Of a stretch of DNA of 64,000 nucleotides, positions 54,101 to 63,063 are shown in pieces. Each line of letters starts with the position of its first letter. The stretch's first letter is position 1. A program made the translations under genes and the position numbers. Origin of the DNA: Ursus arctos (taxonomy: Eukaryota; Chordata; Mammalia; Carnivora; Ursidae); NCBI RefSeq assembly GCF_023065955.2, contig NW_026622919.1, positions 4,972,501 through 5,036,500 of the forward strand, written 5' to 3'. The notes below the pieces were generated by a model. It saw only the letters and a program-made list of their open reading frames with translations, was not told where the DNA came from and ran no database searches.

Positions 54101-57100
54101 CGGGAACAGCTTAGCAGAATGCTCTCAGCTCAGGATCTGGGGTGTCTGCCAAGATCAACAGGGGCTACAGGCACTTGAAGGCTTGATGGGGGCCAGAGTT
54201 GAGACGGCGCCTCTCTCGGCTACTAGAGTGTTCTCAGGTCGTGGCAGCTAACTTCCCCCAGCGCGGGGGAGGGGGGGTGTCCCAGGGAGCTTTATGGCCT
54301 CGTCTCCAAGGTCACACGCCATCCCTTCCACTTCCCTCTATTCATGAGTCGGTCAAGGGGATGGCGAGTAAGCCTCACATCTTGAAGAGTTACCGGAAGA
54401 TCCGTGACCACGGAGTACCACCATGGTACCTGCGAGTGGGGGTTACAGGCAGAAGCAGAAATTCTCCCGTGAGGACCGGAGGCAGGACTGGGTGGAGGGC
54501 TGAGCCGGAGCTGGACGTGGTCTTATGTGGGGGGCCGGGGGGACTGGCTCAGTGTCTCTGTTGCCCCAACAGGACCTGCGCTATATCTTCATCCCCTCTG
54601 ACATCCGGGACTATGTGATGCTGAGATCCGCCATTCTGGGTGTGCCTGTCCCTGAGGGCCCTGATAAAGGGGACAGGTGAGCAGCCGAGCGGGTGTGGGG
54701 TACGGGGGTGCTGGGCCCATTGTCAAGTAGGGAAAGTGGGTGAGGACAGCAAGAAAATCCCCAAGAATTCAACAGACTGTTGGGGAATTATGTTCTTTTT
54801 TCCTACCCCCAGAGAAGCCCAGGTAACCCTCCTGGTCCCCGGGAACCTGCCTGTGAGGTGGGCTGCAGCCCCAAAGGGCCGCTTTTCCGAGCGGAGAGGC
54901 AGGCCTGGCTCCTCAGCTGCGGGCTGCTGTCCCCATAACCCACGCAGCCCCCCGCCCCCCGCCGGCAGCACTGGCCAGCCACGCTTGTCCGCTCCTGACT
55001 CTGTGGGCCTACTGAGCACACTGCGTCTGGAAGCGAAGTGCGGGGGCTGGTATCCATGCCACTCCCCCTGGTGGGCACCCTCCCAGGGCTGTGCCCGTGA
55101 AATGGAGAGCAGGTGACATGGGCCCAGTGTCCTGCAAAGAGAGAACAAAGGGCACTCTGTTTTCTCCCCCACCTTCCTGGGCAGCAGGCCGCTGTCCAGC
55201 TCTTTTGAACCATGTCCTGGCCTCAGCCAAACCTCCCTGTGGTGCTGAGACAATTTCTTGTCCCAAAGTCAAGTCCTTAGAAATCATGCCACCTCGGCAG
55301 CCACGAAGAACAGCGTCCCCATCTCAGGGCTCCCGGACCATGCCGCCCACCCCGAAAGAGCAGACTCGGAGGTCCTTAGGGGCTAAGCCCTCAAAGGTCA
55401 GGCCCACTTACTCTGGCCACCCCGCACCCCTCCCCCCCCGTGACGATCCAACAATCGCTCGTGACGCTGCGGCTGGTCATGAGGGTGGGCTTTGTGACAC
55501 GGGTGGGACTGGGCTCTTGGGGGGGCTGGCTCAGAGACATCAATTGGGTGGTCGTAAGCCTCCCCAACACCAATGAGCTCCCCCTCCCATACCCCCAATC
55601 CGTCCCCTACCCAGTCCCCCTCCCAGTCCCGGTCCAACCACATCGCCCCTTCCAACCAGCAGGCCTACTCCAGCTCTGGTGGCTCAGCCCCTTCTCCATC
55701 CCCCACCCGGGGGTCTTCCTCCCGGCCCCCCTCCCACCCTGCCACCCCATCTGCCTCACAGCCCTCTTCCCGGGCTTCCTCCCTGAACCCCAGCCCTCAT
55801 ATCCAACATGTGCCCCGAGGGTCTTCCCAAAACCCCACCCCACCCACTTCCAAATCTCCTTCCCAATCTGGCTTGAAATCCCTCTCTCGAAACTCCTCCC
55901 AAACTCCTCCCGTGCCTATCCCCCGGTCCCCTGCCCACAGCCCCGCCACCTCGGCCTCCTACATTGGGCCCATTCGTGGCATCCCCTCCTACATCGCCCC
56001 CTATGTGCCCCGCTTCCTGAAGGAACCCCCCTTCTTCCAGCCCCCCACTGCACCCCTGCCCCAGAACCAGTGCTTCCCCTGCTCCTTCCCCTGCCCAGCC
56101 CGGGAGCCCCCTCCTATCCCTGAGTCTCTCTACTTCCCCCTGCTCCCACCTCCTCCCCACCACCCCCGGGTCAACTGCTCCTACCCGACTCCTCCCGCCC
56201 TGTTCACACCCCCCTCCTCGCTCACCTACACCCCGCCCACCGACGTCCTGGTGAGCGGGAAGCCACACGTGGTGCCCACAGTGCTGCCGGCCACCTTCTA
56301 CACGCCCTTCTCCCGCTACTACACCCAGCCCCGCCCATACCGCACGCACCGCCGCAGGCCCAGTGCCTTTCCCCTCACCTCGCTCCCCAACTTGCCATAC
56401 GACGGCCCAGGTCGCTCTGTCCACTTCTTTCATGGGTCCTAGGCCTCAGACCTATTTCGGACCAGAAGCCTCTGCCAGGAAATTCAAGCTACTACATCCA
56501 GACTTCATCAGCTACCTGAGGGAGAGGTAGGTGTGTGCTGGGGGGGAGGGTGTGGGTGCACAAAGAACAGCTTCCCCCCTCCATCCCCCCTGCACATCAA
56601 CCCATCCCTGCAGGCCCTTTATGGCCTAAACACAGGCAGTCCAAGGTGACCACAGGGAGGAACCTGGGACTAACAGCCCGATCTCACCCCCTCCTTCCCT
56701 CCCTCAGTCCCTCTCCCCTACCAGTGGTTCCGATGGGGGGGGCGGTGTCCCCTGCCCCTCTCTGGAGACATTCTGCTTGTCACTAGGTAAGCACCACTAG
56801 CAAGTAGAGACAGGGAAGCTGTTGAGCACCCTACGATACGCAGAACGCCCCTGCAACGAAGAATTATTTAGGCCAATACATCATAGTGTTGTGGCTGGGA
56901 AGCCCTGCTGTCGCCCCCCGGCCGGCATCCCCAGAGAGCAGGTGCAGGTGGCGAGTGGATCTGGGGAGGCAGACTGGAGCCAGCGCTCAGCCCCATTCAG
57001 CAGGGGGAGAAGCAGGCTCCGAGAGGCTAGGCGGCTTGTCTGGCAAAGCTTCGATGTGAATCCGGGCTGAGGTCAGGCCTGTGGCCGCCATACTGCGGCC

Positions 57101-58888
57101 TCACGTCTGGATTCTCAGAGTGTGCACACACGCTTTTCTCACCAATGACTCCAGGCCCAGGACCGGGGTGCCCCGCCCCTCATGTCCCTCATAAGGGAGT
57201 CCTGCTGGGCTGAAGTCCGGGGAAAGAAAGAAACATAGGGCTCAGGCTAAACAGGCCACCTGTCCCCTACTGTGGTTACTTAGCCCAGGGGTGAAGGCAG
57301 GGTGTTGCAGGGAGGACAGGGGAGTCAGGCTGGGTTCACGCTTCCAGAGTGGGAGAGGGAAGGATTACAGCTGTGGTTCTTCTGCACCGGTCTGCTCCTC
57401 TTTCTCACCCCACTCTGTCACCCAGACTTCTGCATTTGCTTCATTTGGGTTTTTTCCTAAATGGGGGATGACTGCACTAGAAGAGCCCGGAAGTTCTGAA
57501 CGGTTTTCTAGGTGATCTGAACTGGGAGCTGGAAAGCGTGAGGGCACAACCATCGAGTGAGACCTATGCCTCTTTCTTGAGTTTTGATGCCGCTTTTCAT
57601 CTCCAGGTTTTTGAAATCGAAGTTGATTAACACAAATTTTAGAGACCTCTATATGCCTAGTACTGGGGCACTCATGCTGCTGACGGCTTTGCACACCTGC
57701 GACCAGGTAAGAAGCTTTCCCTTTCAGGAGCCCACAGCAGCAGAGGACGGGTGTGGGTGGAACCTCATTTGATCCAGGATAACCCCAAAGGAGGTCTGTC
57801 ACCCCCGGGCCTGGGACTCGGCCTCTCCCCTGTGGGGAAGGGATTCTCCAGCTGCAAGAGCAAAGGCTGGCCTCTGGAAGGGGCGGGAGGGGGTGCCACT
57901 CCTGAGCTAACTCCATGCGGGCTCTGCAGGGACCTTTCCAGGACAGGTGCTGGGCCGGCCTTGCCTTCCTCCAGCAGCCACCTGCCGGGCACCTCTGTCC
58001 CTTCACCCTTGTGGTATTTAAGGCACAAGTTATCACACTGTTCTTGTGAAAGCAAAATCGCAACAGGAGTGGATAAGGATATCCTTTTAGGAGCACATTC
58101 TAGAACTGAGCTGGGCAGGAGGTTTAGCCTTCCACACACAACCTTTGAAATCACTGCCTGGGACGTTGCCAGTGCTGCCCCCAGGAACCCAGCAGAGGCT
58201 GAGAAGCAGTTTTCAAAGGGCAGTGACCCACACTAAAGCCAGCACAAGAGCTGGAGGCCAAGGGCCGCTCCACGACGCTGCTCTATTCCTTTTCCCTGTT
58301 TCTTTAAAGCAGCAGCCTCTTGACCGTGCTCCCGTTAGAACGAGCCACAAGTAGTAGTGGGTGTTTGTCTCCACCTCGAGCTTAACGATGGAGATCACGG
58401 CTTTGATCCCGAATCATAGACCTGACTTTAAAACCCAGCCTGGCCACTCCCTAGCTCCTGACTGAAAACATGTCTGGTTACCTCTCTGAGCGCTTCCCCA
58501 CGTGTACAACGGGGATATGCCTGAGATTATCGTACGGCTGAGAGAACTGTACAAGAGCGCAGTGCCTGCTGTGAGCACGAGCTCCAACTGTGGTTTATCC
58601 GTGTCCTGGACACGGCATCTGAGGAAGGTGGGGGGGGGGGCCCTTCCCAAGTCACATCCCTTCACAAATCCGTCTGCACAGAGCTCGGTAAAGGCTAACT
58701 CGGTGACTATCCTTGTCCAGGTTAGTGCCTATGGATTCATCACAAGCAACTACTGGAAATTTTCTGACCACTATTTCGAGCGAATAAAGACACCACTGAT
58801 ATTCTATGTCAACCACGACCTGTCCCTGGAAGCCACCCTGTGGAAGGACCTGCACAAGGCTGGCATCCTTCGATTGTACCAGCGTTGA
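44105..58888 (+). CDS. ST6GALNAC2: ST6GALNAC2, alpha-N-acetylgalactosaminide alpha-2,6-sialyltransferase 2 (9 coding exons)
   Basis: Golgi type II sialyltransferase that adds alpha-2,6 sialic acid to the GalNAc of core-1 (T) and Tn O-glycans. Coding exons: 44105-44229, 48077-48137, 51660-51834, 52472-52640, 53083-53221, 54573-54676, 56443-56526, 57607-57706, 58721-58888. Together they give 1125 nt, 374 aa plus stop, the same length as the human protein, with all junctions in frame. The anchor is about residues 8-27 ([20 protein letters not shown]). Motif L runs about 148-199 ([24 protein letters not shown]), motif S about 302-325 (C317), III is HYFE 336-339, and VS is HDLSLE 351-356. C151 and C317 form the expected disulfide. 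The start was chosen by match to the human N-terminus. The frame stays open upstream to 43487, so length alone does not fix it. The gene sits 23 kb downstream of ST6GALNAC1 on the same strand and starts in a CpG island. Confidence 0.97.
44230..48076 (+). other. ST6GALNAC2 intron 1
   Basis: 3.8 kb. The first 0.9 kb continues the CpG island. The rest is unique-looking sequence with a G16 run in a G-rich stretch at about 47213-47228 and a MIR-like segment near 47.56-47.65 kb. No exon seen. Confidence 0.8.
48077..48137 (+). CDS. ST6GALNAC2: ST6GALNAC2 coding exon 2 (61 nt, stem)
   Basis: Small exon with acceptor ctcccccag|GAAT and donor AGAAAG|GTATGA. Reads [20 protein letters not shown], matching in length and in the central KASN the stem exon of human ST6GALNAC2. 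NAT is a glycosylation sequon. It joins exons 1 and 3 without a frame break, which supports the call despite weak conservation. Confidence 0.85.
48417..48738 (-). mobile_element. Short SINE with a full CAN-SINE inserted in its A-tail
   Basis: Outer short element 48632-48738 with tail at 48417-48435. Inner full element about 48436-48631. Outer duplication CTCAAAATGCCTT at both ends. Confidence 0.85.
48768..48966 (-). mobile_element. CAN-SINE with target duplications
   Basis: Flanked by AAAATGCACACATTT. Full body with 'cataacgccgggatcatgcc'. Confidence 0.94.
49080..49210 (-). repeat. MIR fragment
   Basis: 'cttttacagatggacacagtga' and 'gcacagagaggtcag' match the MIR 3' region in reverse. Confidence 0.5.
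50206..50412 (-). mobile_element. CAN-SINE with target duplications
   Basis: Flanked by GAACGTCGTAGATCTT / GAACATCGTAGATCTT. Confidence 0.94.
50800..51185 (-). repeat. MLT1-like LTR (ERVL-MaLR)
   Basis: On + contains 'gattttctcacagttctgga', 'tataaggacaccag' and 'tccttatttggg'-type motifs in reverse order ('attcccaaataaggtcaca'), characteristic of MLT1/MST elements. Confidence 0.6.
51660..51834 (+). CDS. ST6GALNAC2: ST6GALNAC2 coding exon 3
   Basis: 175 nt. Acceptor ctgcccacag|AGC, donor CGCCAAG|GTAATC. Contains [16 protein letters not shown] and [18 protein letters not shown], typical of the family's stem-to-catalytic junction. Confidence 0.95.
51835..53082 (+). other. ST6GALNAC2 introns 3 and 4 (around exon 4)
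   Basis: Intron 3 is 51835-52471 and intron 4 is 52641-53082, both GT-AG, GC-rich and free of recognised repeats. Overlapping open frames on both strands look compositional. Confidence 0.75.
52472..52640 (+). CDS. ST6GALNAC2: ST6GALNAC2 coding exon 4 (sialylmotif L, first half)
   Basis: 169 nt. Acceptor cacccacag|ACATC, donor TTCAG|GTATGC. Carries LNGSES (sequon), [19 protein letters not shown] and DAHDYVFR. Confidence 0.96.
53083..53221 (+). CDS. ST6GALNAC2: ST6GALNAC2 coding exon 5 (sialylmotif L, second half)
   Basis: 139 nt. Acceptor ttggaccag|ACTC, donor GGCCAG|GTGAGG. Reads [20 protein letters not shown] and onward through [20 protein letters not shown]. Confidence 0.96.
53222..54572 (+). 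other. ST6GALNAC2 intron 5
   Basis: 1.35 kb. Contains a MIR-like stretch around 53.44-53.76 kb and a diverged LTR-like block at about 54.0-54.45 kb. No exon seen. Confidence 0.7.
53998..54450. repeat. Diverged LTR- or MER-like repeat
   Basis: 'aaattaccccagacttagtggc' and 'catttattatcttacggttt' are common interspersed-repeat motifs. Family not fixed. Confidence 0.45.
54573..54676 (+). CDS. ST6GALNAC2: ST6GALNAC2 coding exon 6
   Basis: 104 nt. Acceptor gccccaacag|GAC, donor GGACAG|GTGAGC. Encodes [20 protein letters not shown] and [13 protein letters not shown]. Confidence 0.95.
55286..55396 (+). CDS. Possible first exon of the intronic Pro-rich gene (tentative)
   Basis: ATG 55286 with A at -3 begins [17 protein letters not shown] and runs 37 codons to AAG 55396, directly followed by GTCAGG. 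A pyrimidine-rich tract and ctacccag end at 55614. Joining 55396 to 55615 is phase 0 and changes frame into the 276-codon remainder of the Pro-rich ORF, giving about 312 aa of uniform Pro/Ser/Arg character. The donor is mediocre (C at +3). This is inference from composition and splice signals only. Confidence 0.25.
55573..56442 (+). CDS. Unrecognised Pro/Ser/Tyr-rich ORF inside ST6GALNAC2 intron 6
   Basis: 289-codon frame opening at ATG 55573 (open from 55558) and closing at TAG 56440-56442. I do not recognise the product. The first half is Ser/Pro-rich (repeated SPS, SQS, SRS, SSR). The second half is Pro- and aromatic-rich, with [44 protein letters not shown], and a C-terminal VHFFHGS. No signal peptide or transmembrane segment is visible. 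Eleven of twelve Tyr codons are TAC and ten of twelve Phe codons are TTC, as in expressed GC-rich mammalian genes. However, the region is very C-rich, stops are therefore scarce, and two other frames are also long, so length and C-ending codons are not proof. The ATG context is weak (aacaccATGa). It may be a nested gene, an exon of an unannotated transcript, or a decayed coding relic. Confidence 0.4.
   Translation: MSSPSHTPNPSPTQSPSQSRSNHIAPSNQQAYSSSGGSAPSPSPTRGSSSRPPSHPATPSASQPSSRASSLNPSPHIQHVPRGSSQNPTPPTSKSPSQSGLKSLSRNSSQTPPVPIPRSPAHSPATSASYIGPIRGIPSYIAPYVPRFLKEPPFFQPPTAPLPQNQCFPCSFPCPAREPPPIPESLYFPLLPPPPHHPRVNCSYPTPPALFTPPSSLTYTPPTDVLVSGKPHVVPTVLPATFYTPFSRYYTQPRPYRTHRRRPSAFPLTSLPNLPYDGPGRSVHFFHGS
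56443..56526 (+). CDS. ST6GALNAC2: ST6GALNAC2 coding exon 7
   Basis: 84 nt. Acceptor gggtcctag|GCC, donor GAGAG|GTAGGT. Encodes [20 protein letters not shown] and FISYLRER. The acceptor AG is also part of the stop codon of the intronic Pro-rich ORF. Confidence 0.94.
56527..58720 (+). other. ST6GALNAC2 introns 7 and 8 (around exon 8)
   Basis: Intron 7 is 56527-57606 and intron 8 is 57707-58720. Old MIR-like sequence is visible around 56.83-57.08 kb and 58.38-58.55 kb. No gene or SINE of recent type. Confidence 0.7.
57607..57706 (+). CDS. ST6GALNAC2: ST6GALNAC2 coding exon 8 (sialylmotif S)
   Basis: 100 nt. Acceptor catctccag|GTTT, donor GACCAG|GTAAGA. Encodes [20 protein letters not shown] and [10 protein letters not shown]. 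Confidence 0.95.
58721..58888 (+). CDS. ST6GALNAC2: ST6GALNAC2 coding exon 9 (motifs III and VS, stop)
   Basis: 168 nt. Acceptor cttgtccag|GTT, stop TGA 58886-58888. Encodes [26 protein letters not shown] and the C-terminal AGILRLYQR. Confidence 0.96.
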   Translation, partial: VSAYGFITSNYWKFSDHYFERIKTPLIFYVNHDLSLEATLWKDLHKAGILRLYQR

Positions 58889-60583
58889 CAAGCCCTTTGC
58901 TCTCGCACAGCCATGGACCTGTGGCCCTGGCCCCTCACGTGACCTAAGTGGCCTCTGGTCTTTTCAGCCTCTGAGAAGGGCTCCAGCTCCCCTCCACCCA
59001 CCCCTTCTTCTCTAGAGAACATTAAGAGGTGGATCTGTGACTGTCACTGAAGCTTGTTCATTGTGGGACACCCCATCTTGTTCTTGGTTTCTCCAAGGAA
59101 ACTCCCGTCTGGGTTGGAGACAGACATCCCGACCTTGGGTGAAGAAAAGACTGCTCTGCTGGATGTTTTAAAACTGCAGGTGACACAAGAAGAGATTGTG
59201 ACCCTCACCAGCAAAGGGCAAACACACTTCAGAGCAGAGGCTCTCAAAGCCAGCAGTCGGTACTGAACTTGAGGATGCGGGTGCAGCGACTGCAGACATC
59301 GCCACGGACCAGGGTCAAGCAGCAACGCGGTGCACACACTCCCCAGCCAGACCCTCCCACACGCATGTTCCAGCTCCCAGCGACTCCACGACAACGGACT
59401 CTAACTCACGCCTAAACCACCTGAGGACATGACCACTTTCCTTCTGCCCCATGATGAAGCGGGAGCACAAAAGACAGAATGTAATTTGAACTAGGTACTT
59501 GCATAAATGATGGGATGACCCTTGTGTCTTTTGTGTGTGTCGGGGAGGGGGCTGCGGTGGTACACCGTGGTCTAGCAGGCAGACCACTCAGAAAATTCAA
59601 GAACCTCGGGCCAGCCCTGGTAATTTGACAGGGGTCAACTGCAGAGGGCTGCTGGCCTGAGGAAGTCCCACTGGATGGATTAGCACCTGGCCACTGAAAA
59701 GAGGACACGATCAGGTAATGAACGCTCAGCTTCATGTCGTGGCTTCAGTAAATCCGGACTTAGCTGACAGGCAGTTTCACTTTAGACAGAGCACAGGGGC
59801 TTCTATTGGAAGGGTTAAGTCTCAACTAACCAAGTCATCACCATTATAGCCCTTAAGCCCTGGGGTTTACTGGCCTCATGACTAGTAGCTCAACGGCCTA
59901 ATCGGCTCTACTGTGCAAGAGCCTTCTCGAGCTGGCACTGACCACCACGGGCTAATTCACCGAGGCCCAGGACCTGGCCTCTGGCTCCATGGTTTTGGAA
60001 GGCAGATCCTGTCAGCACGTTTAACAAGAGCGATGAACTGTCACCAGAATCAAAATTCTATTTGAGAAATCAGGTATGTGATAGACCTGGGCTTTCATGA
60101 CAGAGGCAGCTCCTGGAAACCTCCCCTTCCTGCGGCTGTCGAGCAGTTTAGACTGGAGGGGAGTAGCAAGCAGACAAGCCTCTCCCTTTAGCTTGGCAAC
60201 ATCAAACTGTCCCTTGGTCTCAAGGACAGCAGTGTCCCAAGTATGTTTCTCTGGATAGAATTATGGTCCGGGAAGAACACCGTCAAACGTGGGAAACCTG
60301 GTACCCAGTGCCAGTCCATTGTGCCATCTGATAGTGACCTTTACTAGTAAAGAAAGCCAATTGTCCTGGTAAGCCAGCATAGCCTAAGTCAGGACGCCTG
60401 GCCCCCTTGTGTCCAGGACACTTTACCTGTCCCTGTTCCCTTCACATCTGTAGCTATCAGAACCTGTCCATCCGTTAGATTTGAGAAATGGTAACGTGAC
60501 GTTTGTAGGTAGTAACCCATTAAGAGGGGCAGAAAATCAATTTAGTGGGAAACTTATATCTGACTGCATCTTGTGAAACTTGA
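58889..60583 (+). other. ST6GALNAC2: ST6GALNAC2 3' UTR and flank
   Basis: No canonical AATAAA or ATTAAA on the + strand was seen between the stop codon and the old SINE at 60.58 kb. An AGTAAA variant lies near 59746 (cttcAGTAAAtcc). The position of the 3' end is therefore unknown. No other gene is apparent. Confidence 0.5.
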
Positions 60584-60775
60584 GGGACCCCGGTGGCTCA
60601 GGCTGTTGACTGTCCCACTCTTAGGGAGAGAAAGGAGACTCCCCACTGAACACAGGGCCCAGAAGTGTCTGACTGGATGTGATTTCAGCTGGTGATCTCA
60701 GGGTTATGAAAGCGAACCCCCCACCGAGCGTGGAGTCCGCTTGTGACTTTCCTTCTGCCCTCTAAAAAAACCAAC
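60584..60775 (+). mobile_element. Diverged CAN-SINE
   Basis: 'gaccccggtggctcaggctg' start, tRNA-like middle and an A-rich end, with substitutions and a rearranged middle. Lies between the convergent ST6GALNAC2 and SNORD1/SNHG16 loci. Confidence 0.55.
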
Positions 60776-62457
60776 AGTATTCTGTGAAACCTTCATTTAT
60801 AGAAGAACGTGTTGGCTTAGTCACAGAGTAAAATCCCAGTATGAGGGTCTCAACATGAAATCCAGTTACAAAAATCCATTTTTAAAAACTTTTATTTGTG
60901 CTTCAAAATTTAAGCCCAAGATACATTAACTTCATAGGAAATGCACTCAGAAACCTCTTTCTCAGCGGAGCACCTGCCTCCCCTCGGTCTCCCCCAAACA
61001 GAGCACGTACACATTAATCATTCTCCGCTCACAATCACCGGCTTCTTGCCAATACACCAGTTACCCCCAGATCATCTCAACGGCGGCATTCTGGATGTTC
61101 TTAGTTATGCCCTGACCTGACTAACCGCCAGGTAGTTTTCAGGATAAACTGCCACTCAAATTCTTTGGCTCCTTTTTGAAAACCAAGTCCTAAGAATTCT
61201 TAAATCATTCTCCCTTTGGGGGATTACTTTACAGGCATTAACAATTAGCAACAGAGGCCGTGCTGCTCCACCTGGCATCGCTGAAGAGAGAACCTGCGAG
61301 ACCAAAGGAGAGTCCTTTGATGGATCAGCCAGCAGGGGGTTCAAAACTGAAAGCCAAATTTAAAGAAAAGGCAATCAGAGCAGCACTCATTCTAACCCAA
61401 CATTAGGCCCATGCTGTTGAGGGGACCATCGGGCACAGACCGCTTCAAAACCTGAGCCTGCCCTCAAGAGCCAAGGCTCAAAGCGAGCAGGGTCTGGCAA
61501 GGGGCCAGGGAGGAACCACCACGAAGCATTGGGGACATTCTCATTCAACCACTTTGTGGAGGTAAAACTTCTGAAGTCAAACCTAAAGGTCTCCGTGAGT
61601 CCCGTGGAGCAGTCAGATCTACTTGCAGCAACGATAATGCAAGAAGTCGACTTCCCCACTCGCTAACACACCCTTTTACTTTGTTTTACTTACTTTGTTT
61701 TACTCATAGGCTGTAAGCTGCTGGGGCTAGTCTTCAGGCTTATTAAATCGCACCCCAAATTTAGCTTCCTGGTAACTGAACAATTATGTGACCTTAAATA
61801 CAAAAAGCCCATACATACCTCCCAGTTTCAACAGAAAAAGGCAATCTGCCCACTCCAAGCCTGGCATTTAAATGGGAACAAAGCCAGGCACCCTCCCGGC
61901 CCAATACCATGGGCTACTTTCTTGTTCACAGGCCACCCTACTCAGCCCTCAGCCACCCCAGGAGCAGCCCCACGCCAATCATGTTGTCCAGACACAATCT
62001 GAGCTCACCCTAGGAGGGCTCCCTGGTGGTGTAGACAAAGCACGTGGAAACCGAACAGCTCTGCTGGTGCCACGGCAGCCCTTCTTTCCTGAATGTCACA
62101 ATGAGGTGCCGAGGCAGGTCACACTTCTGCCACAGCTGGCAGACTTCCGACATTCCTGTCGGTTTCAAAGAGTGCATTCACTTCCTTGAAATATGGGACA
62201 AGCACTCTTTCATTCCACAGTAAGAACATGACCCCAAACTGGGCTACGTGCCCATTTCTGCCCCCTCTTATATCCTGTACCCTCAGGACCATTGATCAAG
62301 GGGCCTAGAGCACGACAGGGTAGCCACACCATCGGTTTTCAAGTTGCAGAGGGATATGCACTCGACTGGGGTTTCAGCAGGGTGGACACAATTCCCTCTG
62401 GAGTCCATTCAATGTGATCCCTGATAAAGCCTGAGCTTTTAAGAGCCAAACCCCAGT

Positions 62458-62522
62458 GCCTCAGAATAGATTGTTTCCCCTCAGCTGAGATGTTCAGACA
62501 GGGATAACTAACCATCACAGGC
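62458..62522 (-). ncRNA. SNORD1: C/D-box snoRNA of the SNORD1 family (second copy)
   Basis: On the - strand: short stem GCC (62522-62520) with GGC (62460-62458); C box GTGATGG (62518-62512), deviating at its last base from RTGATGA; guide TTAGTTATCCCTGT followed by D' box CTGA; D box CTGA (62464-62461). The guide core is the same as in the copy at 62982-63063, so it should target the same 28S site. About 65 nt. The spacing of about 0.46 kb and shared strand fit two introns of one host gene. Confidence 0.8.
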
Positions 62523-62981
62523 GTGTGGGGCTTTCTGGGGACACGAAAGATGGAAACGAAGACTACAAGCAACAGGGGAGGAGTTCTCTCACTTACTTCA
62601 GGCAAAGCAGATCAGTTCTGCCTCCCACACTGCAGACATCTAGCAAAGAAAACAAACCCATGTTAAAATCTCCCTGCCACTCAGCACAATCCTAAACCCG
62701 GGGCAGGAGCAGCAAAACAAACAGCCCCCCCCCCCCCGCCCATCTACTTGGAAGGGTTCTACTTACACACACAAGTCTCTGCTTTGGGCCCAGGGCAGCC
62801 GGCTCACCGCTGCCACCTGCTTCTGCAGGATCCTTTTCCATCTCTGAAACCAAGGCTGAGACTGTAGCTGGCCAGGAGAAATTGCAAAACAAAAAAAAAT
62901 CTACTCAAGATACACACACGTAACTCTCAAGTAGCTCACTTTCAAATCTGGCCTAAATTTTCTAAAAAGCGAACTTGGGAA

Positions 62982-63063
62982 CTGAGTTTCAGACATCCGT
63001 ATTCCACAGAAAGGCCTTTCTTTGCCTTCAGACAGGGATAACTTTAGATCATCATGGACTCAG
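62982..63063 (-). ncRNA. SNORD1: C/D-box snoRNA of the SNORD1 family (copy nearer the right end)
   Basis: On the - strand: terminal stem CTGAGT (63063-63058) pairs with ACTCAG (62987-62982); C box ATGATGA (63054-63048); guide AGTTATCCCTGT directly followed by D' box CTGA (63031-63028); D box CTGA (62992-62989). The guide is complementary to the 28S rRNA segment ACAGGGATAACT. The fifth pair from the box falls on the second G of the GGG run, consistent with the 2'-O-methyl-G assigned to the SNORD1 family. About 82 nt with its stem, and probably intron-encoded. Which of SNORD1A, B or C it is cannot be told here. Confidence 0.85.

Larger units (their letters stand above)
54677..56442 (+). other. 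ST6GALNAC2 intron 6
   Basis: 1766-nt GT-AG intron. The first 600 nt carry no clear feature. From about 55.27 kb to the acceptor the sequence is C-rich and contains the unrecognised Pro-rich open frame on the sense strand. No CAN-SINE is present in it, unlike other large introns here. Confidence 0.85.

Noticed and set aside
54723..55253. 176-codon - strand frame in ST6GALNAC2 intron 6
   Set aside because: No recognisable domain, overlapped by other frames, no splice or start support.
55440..56123. 227-codon frame overlapping the Pro-rich ORF in another frame
   Set aside because: It shows no consistent codon bias and is shorter; taken as a shadow of the C-rich tract.
55756..56433. 225-codon - strand frame opposite the Pro-rich ORF
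   Set aside because: Gly/Arg/Val-rich mirror of Pro/Ser/Thr codons, typical of an antisense shadow.
59820..59850. Third C/D snoRNA candidate with GTGATGA on the - strand
   Set aside because: No CTGA box at a suitable distance and no SNORD1 guide sequence.
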